Below, piece by piece: positions 54,169-63,999 of a stretch of 64,000 bases of DNA. The notes beneath the pieces are model-generated. The model saw only the letters and a program-made list of their open reading frames with translations, was not told where the DNA came from and ran no database searches. A program made the translations under genes and the position numbers. Origin of the DNA: Mycolicibacterium mengxianglii (GTDB lineage: Bacteria > Actinomycetota > Actinomycetes > Mycobacteriales > Mycobacteriaceae); the NCBI RefSeq assembly GCF_015710575.1, contig NZ_CP065373.1, forward strand, positions 3,534,001-3,598,000, in the 5' to 3' direction. Numbering within the stretch: the first letter of the stretch is position 1; every line of letters starts with the position of its first letter.

Positions 54169-56048
54169 GCGTGCCCCTCTTCCGCGTCGCCGAACAGCGG
54201 TCGGATGCCGCGAGCGGCCTGGATCTCGTCGTTGCTCACACCGGCGGCGACCATCGGCCACACCTGCGCATCCGCACCGACCACGAAGTCGATCACCACG
54301 GGACGGTCGTTGATCGCGCGCGCCTGGTTGATGACGTCTTCGACGTCTTCCTCACGCTCGCAACGCAAGCCGACACAACCCAGTGCTTCTGCCAGCTTCA
54401 CGAAGTCCGGGATGCGACGGCTGTGCGTCGCCAGATCGGTTTGGCTGTACCGCTTTTCGTAGAACAGCGTCTGCCACTGCCGCACCATGCCGAGGTTGCC
54501 GTTGTTGATGAGTGCAACCTTGATCGGCGCGCCCTCGATGGCACAGGTCGCCAACTCCTGGTTGGTCATCTGGAAGCAGCCGTCGCCGTCGATCGCCCAC
54601 ACCTCGGCCTCGGGCCGGCCGAACTTCGCCCCCATCGCCGCGGGGACGGCGAAACCCATGGTGCCCAGACCACCGGAATTGAGCCAGGTGCGCGGGTTCT
54701 CGTAAGAGATGAACTGTGCCGCCCACATCTGGTGCTGGCCCACGCCGGCGACGTACACCGCGTCGGGTCCGGCGATCTGGCCCAACTTGGAGATGACGAA
54801 CTCCGGGCTCAGGCTGCCGTCGCTCTGCGGCGGGTAGCTCAGCGGGTAGGTCGAAAGGACCCCCGACAGATACTCCCACCAGCTGTCGTAGGCCGGTCCA
54901 GCCGAAGACGATCCAAACACCGAATCGTGGCGCAGGATGTCGGTCAGGTCGGTGATGACCTGTTTGACGTCACCGACGATCGGGACGTCGGCGTGCCGGT
55001 TCTTGCCGATCTCGGCGGGGTCGATATCGGCGTGGATGACCTTCGCGTCCGGCGCGAACGAGTCGAGCTTGCCGGTCACGCGGTCGTCGAAGCGGGTGCC
55101 CAGCGCGATCAGCAGATCGCTTTTCTGCAGGGCCGCGACGGCAGCGACGGTGCCGTGCATGCCCGGCATACCGAGGTTCTGCGGGTGGCTGTCGGGGAAC
55201 GCCCCGCGGGCCATCAGCGTGGTCACGACCGGGATGCCGGTGAGCTCGGCCAGCTCCAGCAGCTGCTCGGCGGCTTCACCGCGGATCACGCCGCCACCGA
55301 CGTAGAGCACCGGTTTGCGGGCGGCCGCAATCAGTTTGGCGGCTTCGCGGATCTGGCGGCTGTGTGGCTTGGTGTTCGGCTTGTAGCCGGGCAGATCCAT
55401 CTCCGGCGGCCAACTGAAGGTGCATTCGCCCTGCAGGATGTCCTTGGGGATATCGACCAGCACCGCGCCCGGGCGGCCCGACCTGGCGATGTGGAACGCC
55501 TCGGCCATCACCCGCGGGATCTCGTTCCCGTCGCGAACCAGGAAGTTGTGCTTGGTGATCGGCATGGTGATGCCGGAGATGTCGGCTTCCTGGAAGGCAT
55601 CGGTGCCGATCAGCGCACGGCCGACCTGCCCGGTGATCGCGACGACGGGGATGGAATCCATCTGCGCGTCGGCCAACGGCGTCACCAGGTTGGTGGCGCC
55701 GGGACCCGAGGTCGCCATCATCACGCCGACCTTGCCGGTGGCGTGGGCGTAGCCGCTGGCGGCGTGCCCGGCGCCCTGCTCGTGACGCACCAGCACGTGG
55801 CGCAGCTTCTGTGAATCGAAAAGCGGATCGTAAACCGGCAGCACGGCACCGCCGGGGATCCCGAAGATGGTGTCGACGTCAAGTTCCTCGAGCGACCGGA
55901 TTACCGACTGGGCTCCCGTGAGCTGGTGCGGCGCAACTCGTTTCGATGCGCTTGCGGTGACTGCCGGCTTGCCGGTCTGGGCCGGTGTCCCGTTCGCCGG
56001 TTTAGGTGTCGCGGCGGGTTCCGGTGCTCGCCTAGTGGGTGCGCTCAC
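54165..56048 (-). CDS. ilvB: Acetolactate synthase large subunit
   Basis: IlvB is a ThDP/FAD enzyme joining pyruvate with pyruvate or 2-ketobutyrate. The 627-residue chain has a low-complexity N-terminal extension (residues about 1-38, Pro/Ala/Thr), then [35 protein letters not shown] (catalytic Glu), [17 protein letters not shown], the FAD region and the ThDP motif [20 protein letters not shown] then NNGNLG. GTG 56048 is preceded by GAGGAC. A leader-peptide attenuator lies in the 170 nt upstream. Confidence 0.97.
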   Translation of the reverse strand: MSAPTRRAPEPAATPKPANGTPAQTGKPAVTASASKRVAPHQLTGAQSVIRSLEELDVDTIFGIPGGAVLPVYDPLFDSQKLRHVLVRHEQGAGHAASGYAHATGKVGVMMATSGPGATNLVTPLADAQMDSIPVVAITGQVGRALIGTDAFQEADISGITMPITKHNFLVRDGNEIPRVMAEAFHIARSGRPGAVLVDIPKDILQGECTFSWPPEMDLPGYKPNTKPHSRQIREAAKLIAAARKPVLYVGGGVIRGEAAEQLLELAELTGIPVVTTLMARGAFPDSHPQNLGMPGMHGTVAAVAALQKSDLLIALGTRFDDRVTGKLDSFAPDAKVIHADIDPAEIGKNRHADVPIVGDVKQVITDLTDILRHDSVFGSSSAGPAYDSWWEYLSGVLSTYPLSYPPQSDGSLSPEFVISKLGQIAGPDAVYVAGVGQHQMWAAQFISYENPRTWLNSGGLGTMGFAVPAAMGAKFGRPEAEVWAIDGDGCFQMTNQELATCAIEGAPIKVALINNGNLGMVRQWQTLFYEKRYSQTDLATHSRRIPDFVKLAEALGCVGLRCEREEDVEDVINQARAINDRPVVIDFVVGADAQVWPMVAAGVSNDEIQAARGIRPLFGDAEEGHA

Positions 56049-56116
56049 GGTGTCCTCATAGTCTGAGTTGTCATATTCTTCGGCTGTTTTCGGTTACGTT
56101 CTCGTCGGTGGGCAAC

Positions 56117-56152
56117 AAAAAACCCCCGTCAGCAGGCTGCTGTACGAGGGTT
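56117..56152 (-). terminator. Attenuator terminator in the ilvB leader
   Basis: Minus-strand RNA forms AACCCTCGTACAGCAG paired with CTGCTGACGGGGGTT followed by TTTTTT, a classic U-tract terminator about 70 nt before the ilvB start. With the upstream leader peptide it indicates premature termination control by branched-chain amino-acid supply. Confidence 0.85.
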
Positions 56153-56198
56153 GCGCGTTGGTGTGCCGGTAGCTACGTGCGGTCACGCACCAACGCGC
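56153..56198 (-). promoter_or_regulatory. Leader hairpin 1:2 (pause stem) of the ilvB attenuator
   Basis: GCGCGTTGGTG (56198-56188 on the minus strand) pairs perfectly with CACCAACGCGC (56163-56153) over 11 bp. The 5' arm overlaps the last codons of the leader peptide, so a ribosome stalled on the preceding Leu-Val-Val-Ile codons would block it. The exact antiterminator pairing was not resolved by eye. Confidence 0.7.
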
Positions 56199-56218
56199 TG
56201 ACCAATTACTACAAGCAT
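56183..56218 (-). CDS. ilvB leader peptide (branched-chain control peptide)
   Basis: The open frame ATG 56218 to TGA 56183 encodes MLVVIGQRVGA, with Leu-Val-Val-Ile at codons 2-5 and a further Val near the end. It precedes a stem-loop and a U-tract terminator upstream of ilvB, the layout of ribosome-mediated attenuation. Leader-peptide control of ilvB is known in Actinobacteria. I infer that stalling at scarce Leu-, Val- or Ile-tRNA lets transcription continue into ilvBNC. No strong Shine-Dalgarno is visible. Confidence 0.8.
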   Translation of the reverse strand: MLVVIGQRVGA

Positions 56219-56241
56219 TCCGAGAGACCGCATAACAGACG

Positions 56242-56271
56242 ACGTTAGCTTCCGCACAGGTCAACAGTCAA
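56242..56271 (-). promoter_or_regulatory. Predicted promoter of the ilvB leader
   Basis: On the minus strand TTGACT (56271-56266) and TAACGT (56247-56242) are 18 bp apart, placing a start near 56235, just before the leader-peptide ATG at 56218. Confidence 0.45.
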
Positions 56272-56298
56272 ATTCCGGCCGCGTGAAACAATGGCCGG

Positions 56299-56706
56299 GT
56301 GAAGTCACGTCCCGCCGCCCGCAGCACCGCCGAGACCGGCACACCGGTGGTGATCAGGATGTCGCAGATGGCCCACTTCGCGGTCGGGTTCTTCACCCTC
56401 GGACTGCTGGTGCCGGTCCTCACGTGGACGTGGACTTTTCCGCTGCTGGTGATCCCGGTCCTGCTGTCGGCGTCGATCATCCGGTGGTGCACGGTCGCAG
56501 ACCGGGAGACCGTGACGGTCCGGACCCTGTGGGGCAGCACCACGGTCCGTTGGGAACAGATCAAAGGGTTGCGCTTCGAGAAGAGCGCGTGGGCCCGCGC
56601 GCAGCTCACCGACGGTTCCCGACTGCGGCTGCCCGCGGTGACGTTCGCGACACTGCCACTGCTGACGGAGGCCAGCGGCGGCCGGGTGCCGAATCCCTAC
56701 GAGTAG
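56299..56706 (+). CDS. cfp6: PH-domain membrane protein Cfp6
   Basis: The 135-residue protein has one or two hydrophobic helices (residues about 25-60: MAHFAVGFFTLGLLVPVLTW then FPLLVIPVLLSASII) followed by a small bacterial PH-like domain (VTVRTLWGSTTVRWEQIKGL, LPAVTFATLPLLTEASGG). It matches the mycobacterial low-molecular-weight antigen 6. GTG 56299 starts the longest frame; an ATG at 56359 or 56368 would match the shorter annotated homologues. Function is unknown. It is convergent with the DoxX gene. Confidence 0.85.
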   Translation: MKSRPAARSTAETGTPVVIRMSQMAHFAVGFFTLGLLVPVLTWTWTFPLLVIPVLLSASIIRWCTVADRETVTVRTLWGSTTVRWEQIKGLRFEKSAWARAQLTDGSRLRLPAVTFATLPLLTEASGGRVPNPYE

Positions 56707-56712
56707 ACGAGC

Positions 56713-57579
56713 TCAGGCGAGCGGATTGGCGCCGTTGAGCAGCACCCACACCGCGATGCCGCCGCCGATGCCCAACAGCAACGCCACGAACGAGCCGATG
56801 AACGGCCGCCGCGACCAACCGCGGCCGGCGTCGAAGCCGTATCTGCCAGGACCGATCAGGATGATCGCCGCCGCCACCACGATCAGCGTCAGCTGGAATT
56901 CCTGGCCGCCGGGCAGAAAGAACGCGAAGTCCCGCGGATTGTCCTGCGCGGCGATCGTCGCGAGCACCCCGTTGACCAGGTAGGCCAGCGCGGCCGCAGC
57001 GGCCACCGGGGTGAACAGCCCGAGAACCAGCAGTACGCCGGCGACGATCTGGGTGCCGGCCGCGGCATAGGTGAGGATGTCCGCGTGCTGGTAGCCCATC
57101 CCTTCGATGGACTCACGGAAAGCGCCGAGGCCTTGCCCGCCCCACCAGCCGAACACTTTTTGCAGGCCGTGCGCGATCAGCAGGGCGCCGAAGCCCACCC
57201 GCAGAACCATCAAACCCAGGTCCTGGGTGCCGCGGCGATGCTCATCTCGGACGCGGTCGTAGTCCTCGGGTTCGATCTCGGTGGGACCGATCATCGGGCC
57301 GCGAGCCGACTGCGGCTGCACGTACGGCAGCGGCTCGGGATCATTGAGCAGGCCCAACCCGTAGGTGGAGTCACTGCTGGCCGGCTGGCTGCTGTAGCCA
57401 ACCGATCCGTAATGCGGGATGGTGGTGGTCTCGAAGTCGCCGCCGTACGTCGCCGACGGCAGGTCGTCTTCGGGGTCGACCAGACTCGCCGAGCCGGGTG
57501 TCGAGGTGCCCGTCCCCGACGAAGTACCGGACGTCGCGTCAGGCCGCTGCCACAGAGGGTCATGCGATGGACTCGTCAC
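56713..57579 (-). CDS. DoxX-family membrane protein (Rv3005c-like)
   Basis: From GTG 57579 the protein is 288 residues: about 125 acidic, proline-rich cytoplasmic residues (SHDPLWQRPDATSGTSSG then PEDDLPSATYGG) followed by four membrane helices carrying the DoxX core (VLRVGFGALLIAHGLQKVFG, AGTQIVAGVLLVLGLFTPVA). In M. tuberculosis this protein is known to form a redox complex with SodA and SseA. Neither partner gene is in this window. Confidence 0.92.
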   Translation of the reverse strand: MTSPSHDPLWQRPDATSGTSSGTGTSTPGSASLVDPEDDLPSATYGGDFETTTIPHYGSVGYSSQPASSDSTYGLGLLNDPEPLPYVQPQSARGPMIGPTEIEPEDYDRVRDEHRRGTQDLGLMVLRVGFGALLIAHGLQKVFGWWGGQGLGAFRESIEGMGYQHADILTYAAAGTQIVAGVLLVLGLFTPVAAAAALAYLVNGVLATIAAQDNPRDFAFFLPGGQEFQLTLIVVAAAIILIGPGRYGFDAGRGWSRRPFIGSFVALLLGIGGGIAVWVLLNGANPLA

Positions 57580-57725
57580 GCGTGCCAGGGTAAGGGGAAT
57601 TCTGCGGGAATCCGGGATTTGAGCGGCCCTTTTGTATGCCGAATTGGTGACGATCCTCCCGGCGCGGGCTCGGCTACCGGTGCGCGCGTGGCGCGGTGCG
57701 GCAGACGATCCGTAACCTGACTGGC

Positions 57726-58874
57726 ATGGTGATGCGGCGGCCGGTCTTCTCGTTGAGTAAACGAGGTGTGATGGCTGCGTCGTGCGTGGCATTGACGGCG
57801 ACGTTGTCGGTGGCCACCGGATGCGCCCGGTTCGACGACGCCCAGTCCCAGCCGTTCACCACCCAGCCGCAGATGGCACCTCCCCCGCCCTCGACGCCGC
57901 CGCCCCCACCACCGCTGCCGGCCAAGCCGTTCCCGAAGGAATGCCCGGCGCCCGGTGTGATGCAGGGCTGCCTGGAGAGCACCAGCGGTCTGATCATGGG
58001 TGACACCGGCAAGACGGCCCTGGTCGCCGAGCGCACCACCGGCGTCATCAAAGAGGTCTCGATCAGCGCCGAACCCAAGGTGGCGCTGACGATCCCGGTC
58101 GACGGCTCCGGCGACGGCGGCCTGCTGGACATCGTGAAGTCCCCCACTTACTCCCAGGACCGCCTGATGTACGCCTACATCAGTACCCCGACCGACAACC
58201 GGGTGGTCCGCATCGCCGAGGGTGACATCCCCAAGGAGATCCTCACCGGCATCCCCAAGGGCGCCACCGGAAACTCCGGTTCGCTGATCTTCACCAGCCC
58301 CACCACGCTGCTGGTCCAGACCGGCGACGCCGGTAGCCCCGCGATGGCTGCCGACCCGGGCTCGCTGGCAGGCAAGGTGTTGCGCATCGAACAGCCCACA
58401 ACCGTGGATCAGGCCCCGACCACCACGGCGCTGTCCGGGTTGGGCGCCGGCGGCGGCATGTGCATCGATCCCGCCGACGGCGCGCTCTACATCACCGATC
58501 GCACCCCGTCGGCGGATCGGTTGCAGCGCATCACCAAGGATTCACAGACCACCATGGTGTGGGAATGGCCGACCAAGCCGGGAGTGGCGGGCTGTGCCGC
58601 GCTGGAGGGCACCGTGCTGGTCAACCTGGTCAACACCAAGCAGACGGTGGCGGTCCGGCTGGCACAGGGCACCGGCGCGGTCACCGGCGATCCCGAGGTG
58701 GTCCGCCAGGATCAGCACGGCCACGCCTGGGCGTTGCAGCTCTCACCCGACGGAAACGTCTGGGCGGCAACGGTCAACAAGACCGCCGGGGACGCCGGCA
58801 AGCTCGACGATGTGGTCTTCCCGCTGTTCCCGCAGGGCGGCGGATTCCCGCGCAGTAACGCCGACAACACCTGA
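57726..58874 (+). CDS. lppZ: Lipoprotein LppZ
   Basis: The roughly 382-residue exported lipoprotein has a basic N-terminus and hydrophobic signal leading to a lipobox ending VATGC, then a Pro-rich spacer (PPPPSTPPPPPPLP). The mature part is a glucose/sorbosone-dehydrogenase-like beta-propeller with conserved segments ECPAPGVMQGCLESTSGLIM, DRLMYAYISTPTDNRVVRI, LSGLGAGGGMCIDPADGALY, and DDVVFPLFPQGGGFPR at the end. Start ATG 57726 or 57732. Enzyme activity and ligand are unknown. It is convergent with gatB, 10 bp apart. Confidence 0.93.
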   Translation: MVMRRPVFSLSKRGVMAASCVALTATLSVATGCARFDDAQSQPFTTQPQMAPPPPSTPPPPPPLPAKPFPKECPAPGVMQGCLESTSGLIMGDTGKTALVAERTTGVIKEVSISAEPKVALTIPVDGSGDGGLLDIVKSPTYSQDRLMYAYISTPTDNRVVRIAEGDIPKEILTGIPKGATGNSGSLIFTSPTTLLVQTGDAGSPAMAADPGSLAGKVLRIEQPTTVDQAPTTTALSGLGAGGGMCIDPADGALYITDRTPSADRLQRITKDSQTTMVWEWPTKPGVAGCAALEGTVLVNLVNTKQTVAVRLAQGTGAVTGDPEVVRQDQHGHAWALQLSPDGNVWAATVNKTAGDAGKLDDVVFPLFPQGGGFPRSNADNT

Positions 58875-58884
58875 CCAAGCCGAG

Positions 58885-60393
58885 TCAGCTCTGGCCGCAG
58901 GCGGCCAACACCAACTCGCGCACCCGGGCGGCGTCGGCCTGACCCTTGGTCGCCTTCATCACCGCTCCGACGATCGCACCCGCGGCCTGCACCTTGCCAC
59001 CGCGAATCTTCTCCACGATGTCCGGGCTGGCGGCCAGCGCTTCGTCCACGGCCGCCTGAATCAGCGAGTCGTCGCGCACCAATGCCAAACCGCGAGCGGA
59101 CATCACCGCGTCCGGTTCGCCTTCGCCGGCGAGCACCCCTTCGATGACCTGTCGGGCCAGCTTGTTCGACAGCTTCCCCTCGTCGACCAGCTTCACCACC
59201 GCGGCCACCTGCGCCGGGGTGATGGCCAGGTCGGACACGGCCACCGAGACTTCGTTGGCCTTCTGCACCAGGAAGTTTCCCCACCAGGCACGCGCAGCCT
59301 CACTGGAGGCACCCGCGGCCACCGTGGCCGTCACCAGATCGATCACGCCGTTGTTGACCAGATCGCGCATCACCTCGTCGGAGATGCCCCAGTCGTCCTG
59401 AATCCGCTTCCGCGACAACCACGGTAGTTCAGGAATGGTGCCACGCAGCCGTTCCACCAGTTCCGCGCTGGGCGCTACCGGCTCGAGGTCGGGCTCCGGG
59501 AAATAGCGGTAATCCTCCGCGGTCTCCTTGGTGCGCCCCGGGCTGGTGTAGCCGTCCTCGTGAAAGTGCCGGGTCTCCTGGGTGATGGTGCCGCCGGCTT
59601 CCAGGACCGCAGCCTGCCTGCGCATCTCGTAACGGACGGCGACCTCGACGCTCTTGAGCGAGTTGACGTTCTTGGTCTCGGTGCGGGTACCGAACTCCTT
59701 GGCGCCCTTGGGCTTCAGTGAGGCATTGGAGTCGCACCGCATCGAGCCCTGATCCATCCGGACGTCGGAGACGTCGAGGGCGCGCAGCAGATCGCGCAGC
59801 GCGGTCACATAGGCGCGGGCGATCTCCGGCGCGCGCTCCCCCGTGCCCTCGATGGGCTTGGTGACGATCTCGATCAGCGGAACCCCGGCGCGGTTGAAGT
59901 CGGCCAATGATGTGGTGGCGCCCGCGATTCGGCCGGTGTCGCTGCCCAGGTGGGTCAGCTTGCCGGTGTCCTCTTCCATATGGGCACGCTCGATCTCCAC
60001 CCGCCAGATGCTGCCGTCGTCCAGCGGCACGTCGAGGTACCCGTTGCCCGCGATCGGCTCGTCGTACTGGGAGATCTGATAGTTCTTCGGCTGATCGGGA
60101 TAGAAGTAGTTCTTCCGGGCGAATCGTCCCCACGGGGCGATCTGACAGTTCAGCGCCAGCCCGATCCGGATCGCCGATTCCACCGCGGCCTCGTTGAGCA
60201 CCGGCAGCGCCCCGGGCAGACCGAGGCACACCGGGCACACCTGAGTGTTCGGCTCAGCCCCGAAGGTGGTCGAGCACGGGCAGAACATCTTCGTCGCGGT
60301 CGACAGCTCGACGTGCACCTCGAGACCGAGAACGGGGTCGTAACGGGCGATGACCTCGTCGTAGTCCAGCAGTTCGGCAGAAGCGACAGTCAT
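58885..60393 (-). CDS. gatB: Aspartyl/glutamyl-tRNA amidotransferase subunit B
   Basis: GatB activates mischarged Glu-tRNA(Gln) or Asp-tRNA(Asn) for amidation with ammonia from GatA. The 502-residue chain has [20 protein letters not shown] (zinc site), [20 protein letters not shown], the Mg/ATP region [24 protein letters not shown] (here [20 protein letters not shown]), and the C-terminal YqeY-like helical domain. ATG 60393. It follows pfkA by 38 bp. Confidence 0.97.
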   Translation of the reverse strand: MTVASAELLDYDEVIARYDPVLGLEVHVELSTATKMFCPCSTTFGAEPNTQVCPVCLGLPGALPVLNEAAVESAIRIGLALNCQIAPWGRFARKNYFYPDQPKNYQISQYDEPIAGNGYLDVPLDDGSIWRVEIERAHMEEDTGKLTHLGSDTGRIAGATTSLADFNRAGVPLIEIVTKPIEGTGERAPEIARAYVTALRDLLRALDVSDVRMDQGSMRCDSNASLKPKGAKEFGTRTETKNVNSLKSVEVAVRYEMRRQAAVLEAGGTITQETRHFHEDGYTSPGRTKETAEDYRYFPEPDLEPVAPSAELVERLRGTIPELPWLSRKRIQDDWGISDEVMRDLVNNGVIDLVTATVAAGASSEAARAWWGNFLVQKANEVSVAVSDLAITPAQVAAVVKLVDEGKLSNKLARQVIEGVLAGEGEPDAVMSARGLALVRDDSLIQAAVDEALAASPDIVEKIRGGKVQAAGAIVGAVMKATKGQADAARVRELVLAACGQS

Positions 60394-60431
60394 AAAAGGA
60401 GATTCTAGTGGGGACCCGGATCAGGCTGAAC

Positions 60432-61463
60432 TCAGCCGAAAAAAGCCGCCGCATCGTCGTAACGGCTCTGCGGTACCAGCTTGAGTTCCCTGGTGGCGTC
60501 CGCCAGCGAAACCCGGCCGATGTCCTGTCCGCGCAGCGACACCATCATCCCGTACTCGCCCGCATGGGCGGCGTCAGCGGCGTTGACCCCGAACCGGGTG
60601 GCCAGCACCCGGTCGTAGGGCGTGGGCGTACCACCGCGCTGCACATGGCCGAGCACCGTGACCCGCACTTCCTTCTTGATGCGCTTCTCGACCTCGATCG
60701 CGAGCTGCTGGGCCACGCCGGTGAACCTCTCGTGGCCGAACTCGTCCGTCCCGCCCTGGCGCAACTGCATCGACCCCTCGGCCGGCTTCGCGCCCTCGGC
60801 CACCACACAGATGAAGTGCGAATCGCCGCGCTGGAAACGCCGTTTGACCAGCCGGCACACCTCTTCGACATCGAAGGGCTGCTCCGGGATCAGGGTCATG
60901 TGCGCGCCGGAGGCCAGGCCCGCATTGAGTGCGATCCAGCCCGCATGGCGGCCCATCACCTCGACCAGCATGACGCGCTGGTGCGATTCCGCAGTGCTGT
61001 GCAGCCGGTCGATGGCCTCGGTCGCCACGGTCAGGGCGGTGTCGTGGCCGAACGTCACATCCGTGCAGTCGATGTCATTGTCGATGGTCTTGGGCACCCC
61101 GACGACGGGCACGCCCTCTTCGGAGAGCCAGTTCGCAGCGGTCAGAGTGCCTTCACCGCCGATCGGGATCAACACGTCGATCCCGTTGTCCTCGAGGGTC
61201 TGTTTGATCTGGTCCAGACCCGCCCGCAGCGTGTCGGGGTTGGTCCGAGCGGTACCCAGCATGGTGCCGCCCTTGGCGAGCAGGCGGTCGTTGCGGTCGT
61301 CGTTGCGAAGCTGGATACGCCGGTCCTCGAGCAGACCACGCCAGCCGTCGAGGAACCCGACCACTGACGAGCCGTATCTGGCGTCGCTGGTGCGCACCAC
61401 CGCCCTGATGACCGCGTTCAGTCCAGGACAGTCACCGCCACCGGTGAGAACTCCGATCCGCAT
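60432..61463 (-). CDS. pfkA: 6-phosphofructokinase
   Basis: PfkA phosphorylates fructose-6-phosphate. The 343-residue protein has [52 protein letters not shown], and [20 protein letters not shown]. The ATP-dependent group has Gly at E. coli position 104, which fits GGEGT here; the Lys in PKTIDND is more often seen in pyrophosphate enzymes, so donor specificity should not be assumed. It lies between gatA and gatB in one minus-strand run, as in M. tuberculosis. Confidence 0.95.
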   Translation of the reverse strand: MRIGVLTGGGDCPGLNAVIRAVVRTSDARYGSSVVGFLDGWRGLLEDRRIQLRNDDRNDRLLAKGGTMLGTARTNPDTLRAGLDQIKQTLEDNGIDVLIPIGGEGTLTAANWLSEEGVPVVGVPKTIDNDIDCTDVTFGHDTALTVATEAIDRLHSTAESHQRVMLVEVMGRHAGWIALNAGLASGAHMTLIPEQPFDVEEVCRLVKRRFQRGDSHFICVVAEGAKPAEGSMQLRQGGTDEFGHERFTGVAQQLAIEVEKRIKKEVRVTVLGHVQRGGTPTPYDRVLATRFGVNAADAAHAGEYGMMVSLRGQDIGRVSLADATRELKLVPQSRYDDAAAFFG

Positions 61464-61480
61464 ATCCCTATCCTGCCCTC

Positions 61481-62962
61481 TCAGATTGCAGTCGGCAGTG
61501 GTCCCCGGGCGGCTTCGTAGGCCGCACCCACCCGGTAGAGACGGTCATCGGCCAGCGCAGGGGCCATGATCTGCAACCCGACCGGCAGATTGTCGTCGGG
61601 GGACAACCCGGACGGCACCGACATTCCGCAGTGCCCGGCCAGGTTCAACGGCAAGGTGCACAGATCGAACAGGTACATCGCCAGCGGGTCGTCGACCTTC
61701 TCACCCAACCGGAACGCGGTGGTCGGCGTCGCCGGGGACACCAGCACGTCGACCTTCTTGTAGGCCTCGTCGAGATCCCGGGCGATCAGGGTGCGGACCT
61801 TCTGCGCCTGGTTGTAATAGGCGTCGTAGTACCCGGACGACAGGGCATACGTTCCGATCATGATGCGCCGCTTCACCTCTGGACCGAACCCGGCTGCGCG
61901 GGTGAGCGCCATGACTTCTTCGGCACTGTGGGTACCGTCGTCGCCGACCCGCATGCCGTAGCGCATCGCGTCGAAGCGGGCCAGGTTGCTCGACACCTCC
62001 GACGGCAGGATCAGGTAGTACGCGGCCATCGAATGGTCGAAGTTGGGGCAGTCCACCTCGCTCACTTCGGCGCCGAGAGCCCGCAACTGGTCGACGGCGG
62101 CGTTGAACGACTCGAGCACGCCGGGCTGGTAGCCCTCACCGCGCAGCTGCTTGACGACGCCGACGCGCACACCCTTGAGGTCCCCGGCCGCGCCCGCCTT
62201 CGCCGCTCCCACCACATCGGGCACCTCGGCGTTCACCGACGTCGAGTCCCGCGGGTCATGGCCGGCGATCACCGAATGCAGCAGCGCGGTGTCGAGCACG
62301 GTGCGCGCGCACGGCCCACCCTGGTCCAGTGAGGACGCGCAGGCCACCAGGCCGTAGCGCGACACGGTGCCGTAGGTCGGTTTGACGCCGACGGTCGCGG
62401 TCAGCGCGGCGGGCTGACGGATGGACCCGCCGGTGTCGGTGCCGATGGCCAGCGGCGCCTGGAACGCGGCCAGCGCCGCGGCGCTGCCGCCGCCGGATCC
62501 GCCCGGGACGCGCTCGGTGTCCCACGGGTTGCGGGTGGGCCCGTACGCCGAGTTCTCGGTCGAGCTGCCCATCGCGAACTCGTCCATATTGGTCTTGCCC
62601 AGGATGGGGATGCCGGCCTTGCGCAGCGCAGTGGTCACGGTCGCGTCGTACGGCGAGGTCCAGCCCTCGAGGATCTTCGAGCCGCAGGTGGTGGGCATGT
62701 CCGTCGCGGTGAAGACGTCCTTGAGCGCCAACGGCACGCCCGCCAGCGCGGACGGCAGGTCCGCACCCGCGGCCACCGTCTTGTCGATCTCGGCCGCGGT
62801 GGCCAGCGCCTTGTCGGCGGCGACGTGCAGGAACGCGTGGTATTGCCCGTCGGTCGCCTCGATCTGGTCGAGGTGCGCCCGGGTGACCTCGGTCGCTGAG
62901 AACTGCTTCTCGGCGATGCCGGTCGCCAGTTCGGCGGCAGTGCGTCGGATCAGGTCGCTCAT
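61481..62962 (-). CDS. gatA: Aspartyl/glutamyl-tRNA amidotransferase subunit A
   Basis: GatA is the amidase that releases ammonia from glutamine for GatB. The 493-residue amidase-signature protein has the Ser-cisSer-Lys triad: Lys in [20 protein letters not shown], cis-Ser/Ser in [20 protein letters not shown] and [15 protein letters not shown]. Start ATG 62962 overlaps the gatC stop (ATGA). It belongs to gatC-gatA-pfkA-gatB. Confidence 0.97.
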   Translation of the reverse strand: MSDLIRRTAAELATGIAEKQFSATEVTRAHLDQIEATDGQYHAFLHVAADKALATAAEIDKTVAAGADLPSALAGVPLALKDVFTATDMPTTCGSKILEGWTSPYDATVTTALRKAGIPILGKTNMDEFAMGSSTENSAYGPTRNPWDTERVPGGSGGGSAAALAAFQAPLAIGTDTGGSIRQPAALTATVGVKPTYGTVSRYGLVACASSLDQGGPCARTVLDTALLHSVIAGHDPRDSTSVNAEVPDVVGAAKAGAAGDLKGVRVGVVKQLRGEGYQPGVLESFNAAVDQLRALGAEVSEVDCPNFDHSMAAYYLILPSEVSSNLARFDAMRYGMRVGDDGTHSAEEVMALTRAAGFGPEVKRRIMIGTYALSSGYYDAYYNQAQKVRTLIARDLDEAYKKVDVLVSPATPTTAFRLGEKVDDPLAMYLFDLCTLPLNLAGHCGMSVPSGLSPDDNLPVGLQIMAPALADDRLYRVGAAYEAARGPLPTAI

Positions 62963-63258
62963 TGGCTCTCCCCCAGGATCTGTGGGACGGCGAAGCGGCC
63001 GTCGACGGCGTGGGGCGCCTCGGCGAGCGCCTCCTCCTGGGTGAGGCACGGTTGGACGACGTCCGCGCGGGTGACGTTGACCTCGGTGAGCGGATTCCCG
63101 GTGGGGGGCACGTCGGTGACGTCCACGGCCTGGATCCGGCTGACATGCTCGAGGATGGCGTCCAGCTGGCCGGAGAAGCTGTCGAGCTCGCTGTCAGTCA
63201 GCGCCAACCGCGCTAATCGGGCCAGATGGGCCACGTCTTCTCGGGAGATCTGAGACAC
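62959..63258 (-). CDS. gatC: Aspartyl/glutamyl-tRNA amidotransferase subunit C
   Basis: GatC is a small belt-like subunit stabilising GatA-GatB. The 99-residue chain reads [39 protein letters not shown] and [17 protein letters not shown], all typical. ATG 63258 region; the stop overlaps gatA. It is divergent from the ACT-domain gene. Confidence 0.95.
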   Translation of the reverse strand: MSQISREDVAHLARLARLALTDSELDSFSGQLDAILEHVSRIQAVDVTDVPPTGNPLTEVNVTRADVVQPCLTQEEALAEAPHAVDGRFAVPQILGESQ

Positions 63259-63339
63259 GAGCGTTCAGCCTACAGATCAGCAGGGTGGCGACCTCCGCCC
63301 GGAGTGCCCGCCTCCCCCGGCTGTGCAACAGTGTTGCCC

Positions 63340-63999
63340 GTGCCTTCCTATCTGCTCCGGGTCCAGCTGGACGACCGACCGGGCAGTCTCGGCTCGCTGG
63401 CCGTGGCGCTGGGGTCGGTGGGCGCTGACATTCTTTCCCTCGACGTCGTGGAACGCACCTCGGGTTATGCCATCGACGATCTGGTGGTCGACCTGCCCCC
63501 GGGCGCGATGCCGGACATGTTGATCACCGCCGCCGAGACGCTCAAAGGGGTGCGCGTCGACAGCATCCGTCCGCACACCGGCCTGCTGGAAGCGCACCGC
63601 GAACTCGAGTTGATCGACCACATCGCCGCGGCCGAGAACACGCCCGCCATGCTGCAGGTGCTGGTGAACGAAGCCCCCCGGGTGCTGCGGGTGGGCTGGT
63701 GCACCGTCGCCGAACTGTCCGAATCGGGCCTGCGACGGGTGGTGGGCAGCCCGGCGGCACCCGAAACCCAGGCGGAGTCGGCACCCTGGCTGCCGATCGA
63801 GCGGGCGACCACACTGGACGGTTCCGGCGACTGGGTGCCGCAGGTGTGGCGCGATATGGACACCACGCTGGCGGCGGCGCCGCTGGGCGACCCGAATACC
63901 GCCGTCATCCTCGGCCGACCCGGCGGGCCCGATTTCCGGCCCTCGGAGGTGGCGCGGCTGGGTTACCTGGCCGGGATCGTCGCCACCATCCTGCGTTAG
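63340..63999 (+). CDS. ACT-domain protein (Rv3013-like)
   Basis: The 219-residue protein has an N-terminal ACT domain (YLLRVQLDDRPGSLGSLAVA, GSVGADILSLDVVERTSGYA) and a longer C-terminal region (about 90-219) with NEAPRVLRVGWCTVAEL, TLDGSGDWVPQVWRDMDTT and GRPGGPDFRPSEVARLGYLA. Ligand and role are unknown. GTG 63340 matches the mycobacterial MPSYLLRV start; the frame continues upstream without support. It ends 1 base before the window's last base. Confidence 0.9.
   Translation: MPSYLLRVQLDDRPGSLGSLAVALGSVGADILSLDVVERTSGYAIDDLVVDLPPGAMPDMLITAAETLKGVRVDSIRPHTGLLEAHRELELIDHIAAAENTPAMLQVLVNEAPRVLRVGWCTVAELSESGLRRVVGSPAAPETQAESAPWLPIERATTLDGSGDWVPQVWRDMDTTLAAAPLGDPNTAVILGRPGGPDFRPSEVARLGYLAGIVATILR

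Noticed and set aside
54171..55814. A 547-residue frame antisense to ilvB
   Set aside because: Shadow of the acetolactate synthase gene; no motif and no ribosome site.
60408..61367. A plus-strand frame with AAAAGGAG upstream, antisense to pfkA
   Set aside because: The Shine-Dalgarno-like sequence is attractive, but the product is His/Arg/Asp-rich and antisense to a clean PfkA. Most likely chance.
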